Source: Trochalopteron elliotii
Taxonomy: Eukaryota > Chordata > Aves > Passeriformes > Leiothrichidae
Assembly (NCBI GenBank): GCA_024734555.1
Contig: JANPWX010000480.1
Location: 3,682,260-3,746,259 of the forward strand
Direction: 5' to 3'
Length of the DNA: 64,000 nt
The position numbers and the translations under genes were made by a program. How positions within the stretch are numbered: the first letter of the stretch is position 1; every line of letters starts with the position of its first letter. Under the pieces are notes generated by a model. The model made no database searches, was not told the origin of the DNA, and saw only the letters and a list, made by a program, of their open reading frames with translations. Shown piece after piece: positions 37,980 to 51,100 of this stretch.

Positions 37980-38424
37980 AGATGCCTTCAGTTTTATCTT
38001 TCATGTGTTTCAGACTCTGTGCTGCCCAGGGGTGCAGTTCTGAGCTCACAGTCAGTGTCACTCAGCTCTGCACACAGCAGGGACACAAAACAAATCCTTT
38101 TCCTGGTGCACACCAAGGACAACTTTCAGCCCAAAAGCACAAACAAGGGTGGGCTGAAGGGAGGAACAAGAAGGATGGGACTTCATAACCTGCAGCTGTA
38201 ATTGGACAATTAAACCTCAATATGCAAATGGACCAAAACTTATCAAAGTGTGAGACCTTGTGGCCATTTGTCCATGTTGTGACCATTTTGGGTCCACCTT
38301 GGGTGCAGCCCTGGCCAGGCTCTTGTCCTGCCCAAGGTGGATCCCAAAGGCCTTTCAATAAATATCTGCTTTATTCTCTGGCTCTGTGCAGTCTCTGTTC
38401 CAGGTCAGCCTTCCCAAGGCATCA
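37980..38424 (+). mobile_element. Solo LTR, family 1 copy B (ERV1-like)
   Basis: A 445-bp copy in the opposite orientation to A and C. It is flanked by perfect 4-bp duplications ATGC (37976-37979 and 38425-38428). AATAAA at 38357-38362 is followed by a CTCTGTGCAGTCTCTGTTCC segment and the AAGGCATCA end, a normal R/U5 layout. The octamer ATGCAAAT is present near 38223. The first base has changed from T to A. No internal retroviral genes are attached. Four-base duplications fit a class I (gammaretrovirus-like) integrase. Confidence 0.85.
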
Positions 38425-38428
38425 ATGC

Positions 38429-41003
38429 TTTCACAAGAGTTGTGGCACACGTGTGGAGGCAGGAGGAGGCCTGCAGATAAATGTCACTGCACAGGGCTTG
38501 CTGTGTGTTATAGTGAAAACTGTTTTCTTAGAGGGATTGTATTCTTATGGGATTTTCAGGTGCAAAAGTGTATTAAAAATTCCTCTGTGTTTATAAATTA
38601 GGCTATTAAACTCCTTATCTGGATTTACCACCAGAAAAAAAACCAAACCCTATATCTTTTGTAGGGGTGTGACATGACTTTTGCTTTTCATTTCTTGGGG
38701 TTACGTGCTGCTGTGGGATGTGATGTGCTTGGACAGTCCTTGCCCTGTGTGAGAGGGGATCCTTATTCCAGGAACTGAAAAGATAACATGAATTGAAGTT
38801 TGAAAAAGCAATTTTTGCAGGCTGCAGAAGCTGGCATTTTTTTGTTAATTTATATTTTTTTACCCTCAAGAAGGGAGAAACAGGAAAAAATGTATTTCAT
38901 AAGTGTGTATGACTGCTTAGGATTTTGGCAGTGGAGCACAGAGCTTACTGACCCTCAGGTAAGGTAATTTGCTTTCTTATTGCCTATGGACATACTAAAA
39001 ATGTAGCATTTTGCAAGAAAACAGTGTGACACATAATAGATGATCATTCTGTGATAGAAAATGCCATAGAAATCACTTGGTGTTTTATGACAACTTTATA
39101 GGGCTTAATAGAGTATCAGTATTTTATATATATATGCACAAGAGTATGTCAGTGGCTTTAAGATGAGGGAGAAGTCATCCTCCATTGAAGTTGTAGCTAT
39201 TTCCATCAAAACATTATGATTTTTGTAAAAGACAAGCCTTAGGTGTGCTTTTCTGAGATGTGGCAAGGCCAAGAGAAATGGCTTATAGATAAAATACATG
39301 GAGGACCAGCACTGTACAAGGAACTCATTTTATTACTACTACTTCTTTCCTTCACTGCTAATTTTCCTTTTCTGCTGTTTGTGCTCCAGTTTTTGTGTTT
39401 TGAGTTACTGCTGTGGGAGATACTCAAGCCTGAGGGACATCCCTGATATTCAGACTGACTAAAGATGAACACAAGTATCTGAAACCCCACAGCTCTGCCA
39501 GCCCTGGTGATGGGAAGGTGGATTTTTCAGAGAGGAAACAAAGCTGAGAGGGTGGCATACGTTTCCTTTATGAATTCCTTACTGTTTAAGCTGTAGAAAA
39601 ACATGTGAAATTCAGCACAGGAGGTCTGTGATTGAAATCCTCCCATGAATGTATTACCACTTTGGAAATTCCTCCCTTCCATCTACTCTGATTCTGACAT
39701 GCACAGGGAATCTTGGGTGTGTGTAGACCAGGAAAGGGATAGAGATGCAAGGCTGGTGATGGGGGAAATTGGAATGGAATACCTGGACCAGCAGAATGTC
39801 CTATTTTATTAATGAAACACTATAATGTACAATTAAATTTTTTTAAGGGCAGACTTTAATGAACAAATTTGGCAATTATATGGACTGAAACGGTGCATAG
39901 AAAGGAGAGGACACCAATGTTCTCAGTTCATGGGAGCATTTCCTGTATTACTTGCAGAGTTGGAGCTCATTATGTTGTTTACCTCTGGAAATTATCCTTC
40001 CTGTATTTCTTTTTCTCAGGCAGCAGCTTCTCTGTGACTGTGTTGACTGGAGTATTAAGATATGAAAAGGTAATCCTGTAACAGTTGGGATTCAGTGGCT
40101 GTACAGAAAAAAGAAAAAAAAAAAAAGTCCTACTATGCTCAGAGAAAAGCCTAGACCCTATAATTAAGACAACATTTCATTTGACAACTGAACAGGAGCC
40201 AGACCTTCAGTCATTTTGGAGCTGGTGTATTGCCACCAATTATTTTAAATCTCTTTAGTTGCCAGATATTGTTGCTCTTGTGCTGCCTGGCAGGGCACCA
40301 ATGATGCTGATCTATGATCCAACCAAACAGGAAGAATAAATTAACAGCAGTGTGAGTGGTGCATTCTCAATCCACCAGAATTAACCACAAGTGCAAAAGA
40401 GACAGTCATGAGACAATGACTGCCTGCAGGGTAAGAGCAGGTTTAAGATACTTCTTACTGAATAGGAATGTGGAAAGCCTCCATGACAGTGAAACTGAAC
40501 TAATTGCCTCTCATATTTTAAGAAAAATATTTTAAGATGTTATAAATTCTGTATTTTATTCGTGCTACTAAGTGCACACCTTGAGTTTTCCATGTCAGAG
40601 AGCAAGGTCTTCTGACCAAACCCCCTATTTATGCTGAATCTTCACACATTGCTGCCATTTATTGTAGAACATGCAAGACCATGTAGATCCCGCTTGGAAA
40701 GTTGTTTGGAGTACAAATCTCACAGATTTTTCTGCAGCTGAAGCAGTATTTTTGTAACCTGGATAAGTGCTTGACAACTCCTGGTGGTTCTTCAGTCAGC
40801 CTCTACCCCAGGATATCAGTTTCTCTCACTCTAGCAGCTCTTAGATTTGCTGATGTTAATGCTCAACCTTCTTAAAAAAACCAAAAAAACCAAAACAAAC
40901 CTTGATTTCTTCCCTCTCAATTGTAAATAAATCTTGCAGAAACGAAACCTCTGCTTTGACACCAAGGTGAAACTTGGAGAGAGTAAAAGGGAGACTGAGA
41001 ATA
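38429..41003. other. AT-rich non-coding DNA
   Basis: No gene. A short TA run lies near 39124-39134 and an AAAAC-type A-rich simple repeat at 40873-40901. Confidence 0.6.
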
Positions 41004-41091
41004 CCTCAAGTGATTTGGTGAATTTATGTTGTATAGAACTTTGAGAGCTTCAGGTGATTTGATGAATTTTTGTTGTACAGAACTTTCACTC
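41004..41091. repeat. Imperfect tandem duplication, 44-bp unit
   Basis: TGATTTGGTGAATTTATGTT (41011-41030) followed by GTATAGAACTTT recurs 44 bp later as TGATTTGATGAATTTTTGTT (41055-41074) followed by GTACAGAACTTT. The two units differ at only a few positions. It lies about 100 bp to the left of a CR1. Confidence 0.85.
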
Positions 41092-41191
41092 CTACATACA
41101 CACACAACTTGTCTTTGTTGCTTTTAACTAATTTGAAATTGTTTGTTCTGATCCATTTTTTTTTTTTAATTGATAAAGGGTTGTAATACAT

Positions 41192-41500
41192 AATCACAGA
41201 ATCATAGACAGTATTGAGTTGGAAGTGACCTTGAAGATCACTCAGTTCCAACCCCCTGCCATGGGCAGGGACCCCTTCCACCATCCCGGGGTGCTCTGAG
41301 CCCTGTCCAGCCTGACCCTGGAGAATTCCAGGGATCCAGGAGCAGCCACAGCTTCTCTGGACACCCTCACAGGTGGGGCTGACAGGTCAGTGCTTCCCAG
41401 GGCCCTCCTTTCTCCCCTTTATAAAAATGAGAGCAATGTTTCCCCTTGTCCACCCTCCTGGGACTTCACTGTACTGCCAGGACCTGGCTGGTCCTTCTTT
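41192..41500 (-). mobile_element. CR1 LINE with an internal deletion joining RT coding sequence to the 3' tail
   Basis: The left part (41192-41371) is the reverse complement of the CR1 tail: AATCACAGAATCATAGAC, AGTTCCAACCCCCTGCCATG and CCCTGTCCAGCCTGACC. The right part (41372 to about 41500) on the minus strand encodes a degraded CR1 reverse-transcriptase start, readable as SWQYSEVPGGWTRGNIALIF, against the SWQSGEVP-W-GNI-PIF pattern I recall for CR1. About 1-2 kb of ORF2 that normally separates these parts is missing. The frame is broken just after the match. Confidence 0.8.
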
Positions 41501-41844
41501 CCCTGCCTGTGGAATTGCTTCTTTCTCTTTAGCTTGAATCAGTGTCAAATATTTCCTGTAGTGGTTTTTGCCAGCTGAGTTCATTGTCTATTGCTCTTTC
41601 TTTGCTCATGTGCCTCACAAGCAGTGAGCTGGTTGATTCTTTTCCTCACTGTGAAACATAAATGCAAAATCCTTAACAGAAGCACATTTTATTCGAATTT
41701 GTGATGTTGTTTTCTAATGAAAAAATGAAATGCAGATTTTTAAGTAACAAAACAGTAAGAGCAGATGGAAATCTTATCTTCAGAGTTCTAAAGGGAGCCC
41801 TATGTAGGAGCCTAATTGAATTTCATTTATAAGGGACAATGTTT

Positions 41845-41990
41845 TGGTTCTTTTAATTAAATGGAAGGGTTTGGTATTCCCAGAAGAAAACATTTCACTA
41901 TTGTTTTTTCCTTTGCTGTTAAATAGCTTGTCTCATCTACATTTTTTTTATATTTAGGTAGTGTACCCTGATTTTTAATTTTTTTACTAT
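41845..41990 (+). repeat. Unclassified diverged repeat, copy 1
   Basis: This stretch aligns with 42902-43040 in the same orientation: TGGTTC-TTTTAATT, GGGTTTGGTATTCCCAG, CATTTCACTATTG, AGCTTGTCTCATCT, then TTTAGGTAGTGTACCCTGAT followed by TTTTAA. Identity looks like roughly two thirds with small gaps. I do not recognise the sequence. It may be an old transposable element or a local duplication. Confidence 0.6.
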
Positions 41991-42901
41991 TTGTTTTGGA
42001 CTCACTGAGTGATTACTTTTGATAAGAAATGTTCTTAAAAAGAAGAAACTCCCAGTAGTTTATCTGAAAACTTTATTTTTACATATATGAATCACAGTCT
42101 TTTTACTGATGGATGATGAGAAGGTTGAGGCTGGTGTCACTGTGATTAAATACAGAGTTAAATCATGTGCAGAAAGACTTGTTGCTCCAGTGTACGATCA
42201 TGTTGTCCTTCCCTGCATCCTTATTTAGAATGGCACTGCCTTTCAAGCTAAATACATAGAACAGCACTAACAAGTTTTCACAGCTCTGCTTTAGGGTACT
42301 TGAAGGTTTATTTATATGTTGTATCTCAAAATCTTGCATCTGAAGCTGGAGTCCTGCCATCTGTGGTTAACTGTGCATTAAGGGGATTGCTGCCAATACA
42401 AGTGTACAAGATGACAAGTATGATCAGTTGGAAATTATCTGCTAGGAATAAGACAGAAGCACATCTAGGGTATAGCTAGAGCCTTGGATTAATGGAGGGT
42501 GTTAATTTTCCCTGACACATATGGTTGTTCTTCGATAGTTCCCTACTTTTCACCCTCTGGAGCACTCAAGGGATGAATTCCCACATCCCCTTTCCCCAGC
42601 TACACAACTGCCAAATAAATTAAGCTCTGTTACTGTTTTGGAGAGTTAGTTCAATGATTAAGCAGTGAAAAAAACCAACCCTCTGACACTGGACATATCC
42701 TGGCATGCAGAGAAGATAAAGAACATGGTTTTGCATAATCCTGAAGGTCAGCAGCACTGGCATTTAAATCAAGGAGATTGTGGCTGAAAGACACTGTAAG
42801 GACTGGAGGTGACACAGGTGCCAACACATTGGCAGTCTGTGGATATCTTTGCCAACAGACAATTGTCTGATACAATTTGGTGTAAAAGTACATTTTTGGT
42901 G

Positions 42902-43040
42902 GTGGTTCATTTTAATTTTTTAAAGGAAAGAGTTTGGTGTGCCCAGTCGTATTTCATCACGACTTTGTCCCTTGTAGTCAAACAACTCGTCTCCTCTGGG
43001 TTTTTGTGTGTTTAGACAGTGTACTCTGATATTTTTAACT
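42902..43040 (+). repeat. Unclassified diverged repeat, copy 2
   Basis: Partner of 41845-41990: TGGTTCATTTTAATT, AGAGTTTGGTGTGCCCAG, ATTTCATCACGAC, AACTCGTCTCCTCT, then TTTAGACAGTGTACTCTGAT followed by TTTTAA. The similarity fades on both sides, so the shared unit is about 140 bp. Confidence 0.6.
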
Positions 43041-44724
43041 CTACAAGAACACACAGGCCTCTCCTTTCAATGAGACTTGCAGGGCATGGTGCCACCTGAG
43101 CATCTGCCTGGAACAGGGACCATAATTTGTGCCTGAGCACTGTTTGGGGTGAAATTCGGATGTGACACTGCTGGATTATGAAGTTTGCAAAGGCAGTGGA
43201 GTTGGACATTTGCCAAGGTAGGTCACAGCACTTCCCTGGTTGCGGATTTGCAACCCCGTGGTGGGTCTGTATGGGCCAGGATGGAATGTGTTTGTTTTAT
43301 ATTCCTGTTCAAAATGTGAAGTGCAGAAATGCTTAAAGACATTTAAATCCATTCTGCCTACTCTCCACCACGTGGTAACTATTCTATGGCTTCTTTTATT
43401 TTTGTCATTTTTTGGTGGGTTGTTTGTTTGGGTTTTTTCAGGAAAACCTCTGTGGTTGCTGGTGGAAATATCCTAATAAATATCCTAATATTAATAAAAC
43501 TAATATAGGAAATAGGAAGCAAAAAGGCCACTTGCTTGATCAGATAAAAGTTGCTTAAACATTGCAAGTAGTTACCCATCTTAGCCATATGAACTTTGTG
43601 CTCAAATAAAACCTCAGTATACAGGTTTGGCACTTAATTCCATGTATTCACAAAATAAGGTGACCAGAGAAATCCAACAAGAACAGGATTTATAGTTTCC
43701 CCTGGTGTTGGTGGTATTTTTAGTGTACATTCATTGTTTCTTGAGTTCTTCCTCGCAGGTGACAGAAATTGGTGGAAAACAATAAGGGAGAAAAACTCTG
43801 ATAACTTTAAAGAAAAATAAATCCCTGTTGAGCAATGGAAGCTGTAGCACTGAAGAATGGACAGTTCAAAAAAGTTCTACACATTGAAATTAACTGTGGC
43901 AACACATCAAACATCTAAGTAGTGGCACTGATGGAGAACTGTGGATGTAAATCCTGCAAAAGGAAAAATGTTTTGAGCTTAAACCAAGCCATTTGTATTT
44001 GAACCAAAATTACTAATGTTTTCTGGGTGGGAGGGATATGGGAAAAAATATCTTAATTTTGCTTGCAGATTAATTTTTCAATTGAGAAAGGGCAAGCTTC
44101 ATTAGAAATGATCTCCCTGTGTTTATGAAGATGAGGTGAAGGAAAAGGCAATATCTGGTTGACATTCATTTGGGTTTGCTTTTCTTGTGCAGCAGTCATT
44201 TAAAGAGAGGTCTGGGAACGTGTATGGAAAACATATTAGTTTGTGACTCCCTTGCTCTGAACTACTGTATGACCTCACCTTTACTTCCCTGCTCTGCTGC
44301 AAGAGATATTGAACTTCTGAGGATTTCTCCCCCCACTCCCCCAAATTTACATGTCAATAAACCAGTATTATACACAGAGGAAGAATGAAGGAACACAGAA
44401 GTTAATTAATCTTAAAATTACGCAGGACAGAAATGTAATTTTAGAAAGTGCTCTGAGTTTCCTGGGTAATTCCATTACCCCAGTAAGAACAAAGGAACCC
44501 CAGGACTCCTCTGCTTTAACATTTCATATTGGTGAGGAATAAGCTGTTTCCTGTCTTTGAGCTGCCCAAATCCCAGCCATGCACTGGAGCTGGCTCCTGG
44601 CAAAGAGCTCTGCTGCCTCCGTCCCCTCCTGCCTGCCCTTAGGGACCAGGCACAGAGCAGTGGGAATTATCTTCCTTCCTGCACCCCAGGGGTGAACATT
44701 TCTGTGCTGAGCCACAAGAGAGGC
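43041..44724. other. Non-coding DNA
   Basis: No gene or named repeat seen before the minisatellite. Confidence 0.55.
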
Positions 44725-45125
44725 TGACATGCTCTGGGATGTCCTGGTGTGCTCTGGGATGTTTTGATACTATCTGGGATGTCCTGACCTGCCCTGGGAT
44801 GTTTTGATACTATCTGGGATGTCCTGACCTGCCCTGGGATGTTTTGATACTATCTGGGATGTCCTGGTGTGCTCTGGGATGTTTTGATACTATCTGGGAT
44901 GTCCTGACATGCTCTGGGATGTTTTGATGCTATCTGGGATGTCCTGACCTGCCCTGGGATGTCCTGACATGCTCTGGGATGTTTTGATACTATCTGGGAT
45001 GTCCTGACCTGCCCTGGGATGTCCTGACGTGCTCTGGGATGTTTTGATACTATCTGGGATGTCTTGGCATGCCCTGGGATATCTTGACGTGCTCTGGGAT
45101 GTCTTGATGTGCCCTGGGATGTCTT
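44725..45125. repeat. 20-bp minisatellite, about 20 units, with a two-type unit pattern
   Basis: From 44731 the array runs as exact 20-bp units with no length change through 45125. Units share CTGGGATGT. One type continues TTTGATAC and is always followed by a unit starting TAT. The other continues CCTGACCT, CCTGACAT or CCTGGTGT and is followed by GCT or GCC. This gives an irregular 40-bp higher-order pattern. The last four units drift (CTTGG, CTTGA). It is non-coding: 20 is not a multiple of 3 and no long frame crosses it. Confidence 0.95.
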
Positions 45126-45127
45126 CT

Positions 45128-48100
45128 CTGGTTCCTAGGGTATGTGTGGTTTGTCCCCAAAGGTAAGGACCGTGGTGGGCACTGTAAACCCCTCCTCTTC
45201 CATGTTTCAGACAGTGGAAGTTATTTCCATCCCTTAGTGAACAAATAATTACTGCATTACCTACTTCATCAAAGTGCTCTCCACCATTGCTGCCTGCAGA
45301 GGAGCTTCTCCAGGGGATGGTTCAGAGCAGAATCTTTAATTTGTGCTCCCTCCCAGGGGCCTGCAGGAGGGACTGGACTCCAGGATTCAGTTCTTTAAAC
45401 CTGCATGGTAGAAAGTGAAAAGCTGAATATTTCCTCCCAAGGAACAGAATGTGGGAATCACCAAATGTAATTGCTTGCTCCAAGAGGCACAGTCCTATCG
45501 TGTCCATGGCAGTGCTTTAATTGGTAGTGAATTTTAAGTGTGCAGCTTGTGTAAAAGGAATGCAAGGAATACAAAGGCTCAGCAAGATTGGTGGGAAAAA
45601 TTTCTAAATTTTGTGTGTAATACAGGATTCCCCCTACCAGAAAGAGTGGCCTGTGAGGAGCCTTCTGTTCATGATGGTGAGCAGGGGAAGAAATGAAGAA
45701 TTTTTGCCAACCCATTAGAAGCAAGCACACTGATGATAAACCATGACAGGTTCTTTTTTTAGAACTACATCTTTTAAAGGAAGAAACACAATCAAAAGCA
45801 TGGGATTGTCATAGGGGAGGAGGTGTTTTCTTTTAGCTGAGAGCTCCTATTTCCAAGACTGTACATCAAGGGAGTTTTGACTTCAAAGCTGTCTGCACCA
45901 AGGAATAGTAACTTCTAATGAAACTGGTAGTTAAACCCTCAGTTATCATATCATAAGCCTGTTGCTATAATAGTGCCTGCAACTATTGCACATCCTCTTT
46001 GATTTATTTAATTTTTGATCTTTACCACCTGCTGGACCAACACAACTTTGTTCACCCTGGCTGAATTTTTTTTTTTTTTAATTAACCAATATACCTACAA
46101 AAATGCCTTAACAATCCCTCATTATCTTTGCATGATCATTATTTGGGCTCAATAAGAAAGGACATGAGTAATAACTGTTCATCTACTCTGGAAAATCAAG
46201 TGTCACACAAGAGAAAGAGATCAAGATTTTTTAGATAAAAAAACTCTTGTCTTTTAAATATTGCAATTAATTTTGTGATATACTGCAAATTTCCCTGTAC
46301 TGTACTTAAATTGCCTAAAAATGTGAAATGTTATTGTTTTCTAGGTTTAAAAACAGACTTTAAAAGTTATTATATGTTCTGAGCTTGCTGAAGATTGGGT
46401 CTGGATATACAAATTTTCAATATTTATGATTTTGGTACTTGTATTTTTTCTTAATGAAGTATTGTATTGGCTCAGTTTATTGTATCCAACAATATCTGGG
46501 AGTGGGAAGAGACTTGTATGGATTTCCTAGTAAGAAATAAGAGGAAAAATACAAAGTCATCCTGATGACCTGAAGGTTTTACTAGTTTATGTCATTATTA
46601 TTAAAGGAAAAAAAAGGTAATTTTATCTTTTTGGAGTAAGTTATAAAGTTTCTCTAATCAACTCTTACAGAACGTTCTTCTAACTGGTTTTTGCCACAAG
46701 AGGAGATTTGTCCTGTTGAGGAAAACAAAGCTTAGATTAAATTCTTGAATACTGACTTTCAAAGTGATTAACATACATTTACAGTATTTGTTAGCTTGAG
46801 AAGAGTAAAATATTCTGTTAAAAAAGGTGTGAGAGGGTAAAGCACCTTATTGTTAAAGCAGTATTGGGGCAGTGGTCCACTAGAAACCTTTTTGATACTC
46901 CTGTGTTCCCATTGTTCAGGGAATTCTATTTTTGTGAATTATTCAGTGCACAGACAGGATGAGATTACCCAGCCTGAGTCAGGAGCCCTGGAGTCAGACA
47001 ATCACAGGGGCTCTGCAGCTTCATCTGCCACTGGCAAACAGATCTCTTGGCAGGGATGAGCAGGCTGTGGGGAGAGCTTTGTTCACCCATCCACACTGCA
47101 AGGTTTGTGTAAAATTTCCACAATTTAAATAGTGGGGAGCAGATACAGAGATGTTGCAGCTTGCAGCAACATTCACAGGGTTCAGAGTTGTGTATTTCAT
47201 TTAGATCTGGATTTGAACACTGCTGTTATTCACAGTAGGTCTGGTCCAAGACACTGAAAATGTATTAAAAAAACCCCCAGCTTCTCAACAGTTTGGCAAT
47301 TTCATCTGATAATACCTGTTCTCTGTACAAGAATCTGAGAAATAAATTAGCTGTTTGAGACCTAGGCAGAAGAGGAATTGTATACATTTTATAGGGATAC
47401 ATTTAGTTGAGTAAAAGGATTTCTTTAGGAAGGCACTTCATCTGTTTCACTATAAAGTTAATTATTAGTTTGAAGAAACTTATGCTATTTTTCCATAAGT
47501 ATGTATTATTTCAGAAACAGATTAAAGGGAATCAGTTCATTGACTGTAAACACCTCATTTATTTGAAGTAATTATGTGAAAATTTTATTCCAGGAAGAAT
47601 ATTTGATATCAAATGAGTCAGTAGTATGTCCTAATGTTTCTGCATAAATGAGGCTTTGTCTCAATAAATTAAAGCCTGTAAAACCATAATCTTAATAAAC
47701 TTCACAAATTGCTTTGCTCATGACTGTTAAACTGGAAGTGTTATCCACTGTGGAGGGAAATAATTGTTTTCATACTTGTTTATTTCTGACTATCACAGTA
47801 ATTGTAAGGCATTCTCTTTGATGCAGTACCTTATACAGTTGTATATAAAAAGTGATATGAGCCATTTTGTGTTTTAATTGAATAACTTTGGAAACCAGAT
47901 GTTCAATCTTCAAATATTGGTAAATTAATTCACTTGGAACCATTCAGATAATTTCTAGAAGAAAATGAAGAGTAGAGTGGGTTTGCTCTTGTTTTTGAAT
48001 GTTTTTCCCAGCTAAACAAGGTTCTCAGCTATTCCTGAATGGGAACTTTGTGCATGGCCTGTTTAAAATAAATGAGCTGCCATGTCCATTCAGCAAATCA

Positions 48101-51100
48101 CCCATGCAATAATGTAATATTGAGCTTATTAACAGGTCTTTTAAGAGACCATGATAAAGCACAACTTTCATTCTTTTTAATTATGGGAGGCAGGGTACTG
48201 AAAAGCAGATCTGAATCATGACTGAGTGGCTTTTGCCTTTTATTCCTCCCCAAAGCTTTCTACTTCTGATTATCTTAACTTATTCCCTACATGTGGGTTG
48301 TAAAACCAGCTAGAAACTCTTCTCTTGGAACAGCTCATGGAGATTTAAAGGAAACAGTTTTGGAATTACATGGCACTGTTTAGAATTTCAGTGTAGTAGC
48401 TTCCTGAAGAGAAAAACAACAACCATCTCTTCCAGGTTTTTGCCACTGCAGCAAATTATTCTGCAAATAAATAGAATTCTCCAAATTATTGCATGTTTTC
48501 TAACCCTTTGTCTTGTTTTGTGATGGATTTTAAAAGTGAAGATAATCACTGGTACCTCACCTATCACGGGGTCATTGGGCTGAAAATCACCCTCCAGTGG
48601 TGGAGAAGTTTTGTATCATAATGTTAATTAATTATTAATAAGGCCGAGAGAGAATTGCCAGAGTAAATTTCTCAAATACCCTGAGCCGTGACTGAACATT
48701 TCCAAATATCTGATATTTCTGGCTGAAAGGGGTCATTAATTCTCCATTTGCAGAATAAGTGGCTTGCTCAGGGCTGTGGAAAATTCAGAAGTTTTCTGTG
48801 ACAAGACGTGATTTCAGGTTTCACCTCCAAGTTTGTCTTGCAGGGTCAAGGATTTGTTATGTGGGGACACTGAAGATTCTTTGGGCTGCTGGTCTGTGTC
48901 CAGATAAGTGACATTTAAGACTTGGAGTGGGTGATTTGGCATTAAATTCCTGTGATATGTGAAATAAAGCATTTGATCAGCGACTGGTGGGAGGGTGCGT
49001 AGCCACAATCTGTAAAGGGAGGATCAGTCTTGTGCTTATTTAGTTTTTCATGTGATTCAGACATATGAGATGACAGTTTTTGGAATTTTAAATAGCTAGA
49101 TAGTATTTTAAGGCCGAATTAGAATATTTTGCAAAGTTGCTATGTCTTGTTATGGTCTTGTGCTGAACTTTTCTTCTTTTTCTGATTCTTTAAATCTGGA
49201 GTTACTGGGTGAATATACACATGAGCTGTTGGAAATTGATGTTTACTTCTTGTTATTAACAATATGGCATACAAAATTGTAAATTAAGGAGAAAAAGTGA
49301 AAAAAAAATTCCTAATTTTAAAATGATACCTTTTTTTTCCCCAAAATTCCTCTTTTTACTGTTTTCAAAACCCAGCCCAGAAGTAGATAAAATACATAAT
49401 CTTAGTTTTTAGAAGTATTACCTAATTAAGACTACAGGTAATGAATTGAGAGGGGAGATTTTATTGTGTATGGAGAATGGAGCTAAACTTGAAACAAGTG
49501 TAATCAGATGTGATAAAATGTTGCATGAACTTCTTATTCAGCTTCCAGCTGTCACAAAGAAGTTGTAGTCCTGCTGGTTAAAAACATTCTGTGTGGCTCT
49601 GGATTTGATATAAAAATGATTTAAATCCTGAGGGCTTATTTTGCATCTCTTTTTTGCTCATTTACTGGCTCAGATCAACTTCCTCTGTTGACTTTTGCTT
49701 TCCTCCAGCTATCTTTTAAAGTAATTAATTTTGGGGTTTTTTTGACACCTCAGTCTATTAGCTCCTTACTTTGAGAATTTTTATGGATTGTGGTAACGCC
49801 TGGTTTAAAATTTTGAGTTGTCTTAAAAGCAAAATGTTCTATATGAAGGTGTTATGGATGAAAAGCAGCAGGTCTCTGAATAGGGTTGGGAATGCAGGAT
49901 TCCATGCAGGCCTGGGACTTTTCAAGACTTTTGGCATCATTTGAGAGTCAAAGAAGCTGAAGGCAGAGGGAGTTCCATTGTTACTGTATTTTATTCTAAA
50001 GTAGTGTTTGCCTTCACAATGAAGAGTCAAGGAAAGGCAGCAACCATGACATTTATTAAAAAAAAAAATCACTATTTTGTCATAATCATATTTATATAAA
50101 TATATATATAAATAATCTTAAGAACATGTTGCATATGGGTGATTTCTCCTTAGGTGAAGAATATGGCACCTAAAAAGGGACATGGGAACTTTAACAGTTT
50201 TGTGCTTTTCATTTCTCAAGCACCTGAGCAGGTTTATTGCCATCTCATGGAGACTTTGATACCAGGCTCAGTGCTCCTGATCTCCTGCATTTCCAAGTCA
50301 GGCAGGGCAGCTGCCTGCTCTGTTGGCAATTTGTGTTTGGGGATTCCAAACCTGGAATAAATGACTCCAGAGCACAGGCCAAGATAACAGTTTATCAGTA
50401 AACTGTTGACCAAGTTTTAATTCTTTTTCCAATTACTTTGGCTTTGACTAAGTAAAAAAACCCCAAAATCTTCCAGCAAGCTGCATCTTTTCACACAGCT
50501 CCTGTCTGTCTCGAAACCTGAAGAAGTTTGGGGGTTTTTAAAAATGTATTTTGGAATTTAGAGAACTTTTCCACACCGGCTATTTTGGTGACAAACTGTA
50601 TTTATTTGGGTTCTTTTCACTATGGAATTCTTGTTGGTAGTCCTCCAAGAGCTGTGGCAAACCTACTAATGAGACAGATCAGTTTTTGGTGTTGGAGAGT
50701 GTGGTTGGACACCCACTTTGCATTTATAGCCAATGAAAAAAAGACAACTCTCACTTAAATCACATTTTTAAAATGCTCATTAGAAGAAATGAGACAGAGG
50801 CTTCCATATTCTGCTAAATTTTGCAAGTAGGACTTAAACTGCCTGTTTAATTGATGGCCCTTTGCCCCTTTACTCTCTTTAAATCTTGTCCTTTACATTA
50901 ATGACAGGTACAGGCAAATTTATGGCATTTAATTATAGGCAAAGAGACCATTTCCTGCCACAGTCGTAATATCACAGAGCAGTTGATGTGGAAATTAATG
51001 ATAATGAGAGATACTTAGTTTCTTGTTACTTTATTAGCAAAGGAATGTATTACTTCAAAGATTGTTCTACACTTGAGAAATATTCAGTGCAAAATGCTGA

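Noticed and set aside
37861..38358. Frames of 98-145 aa over 37751-38358
   Set aside because: They fall largely within solo LTR copy B and its edges, and LTRs of this size encode no protein.
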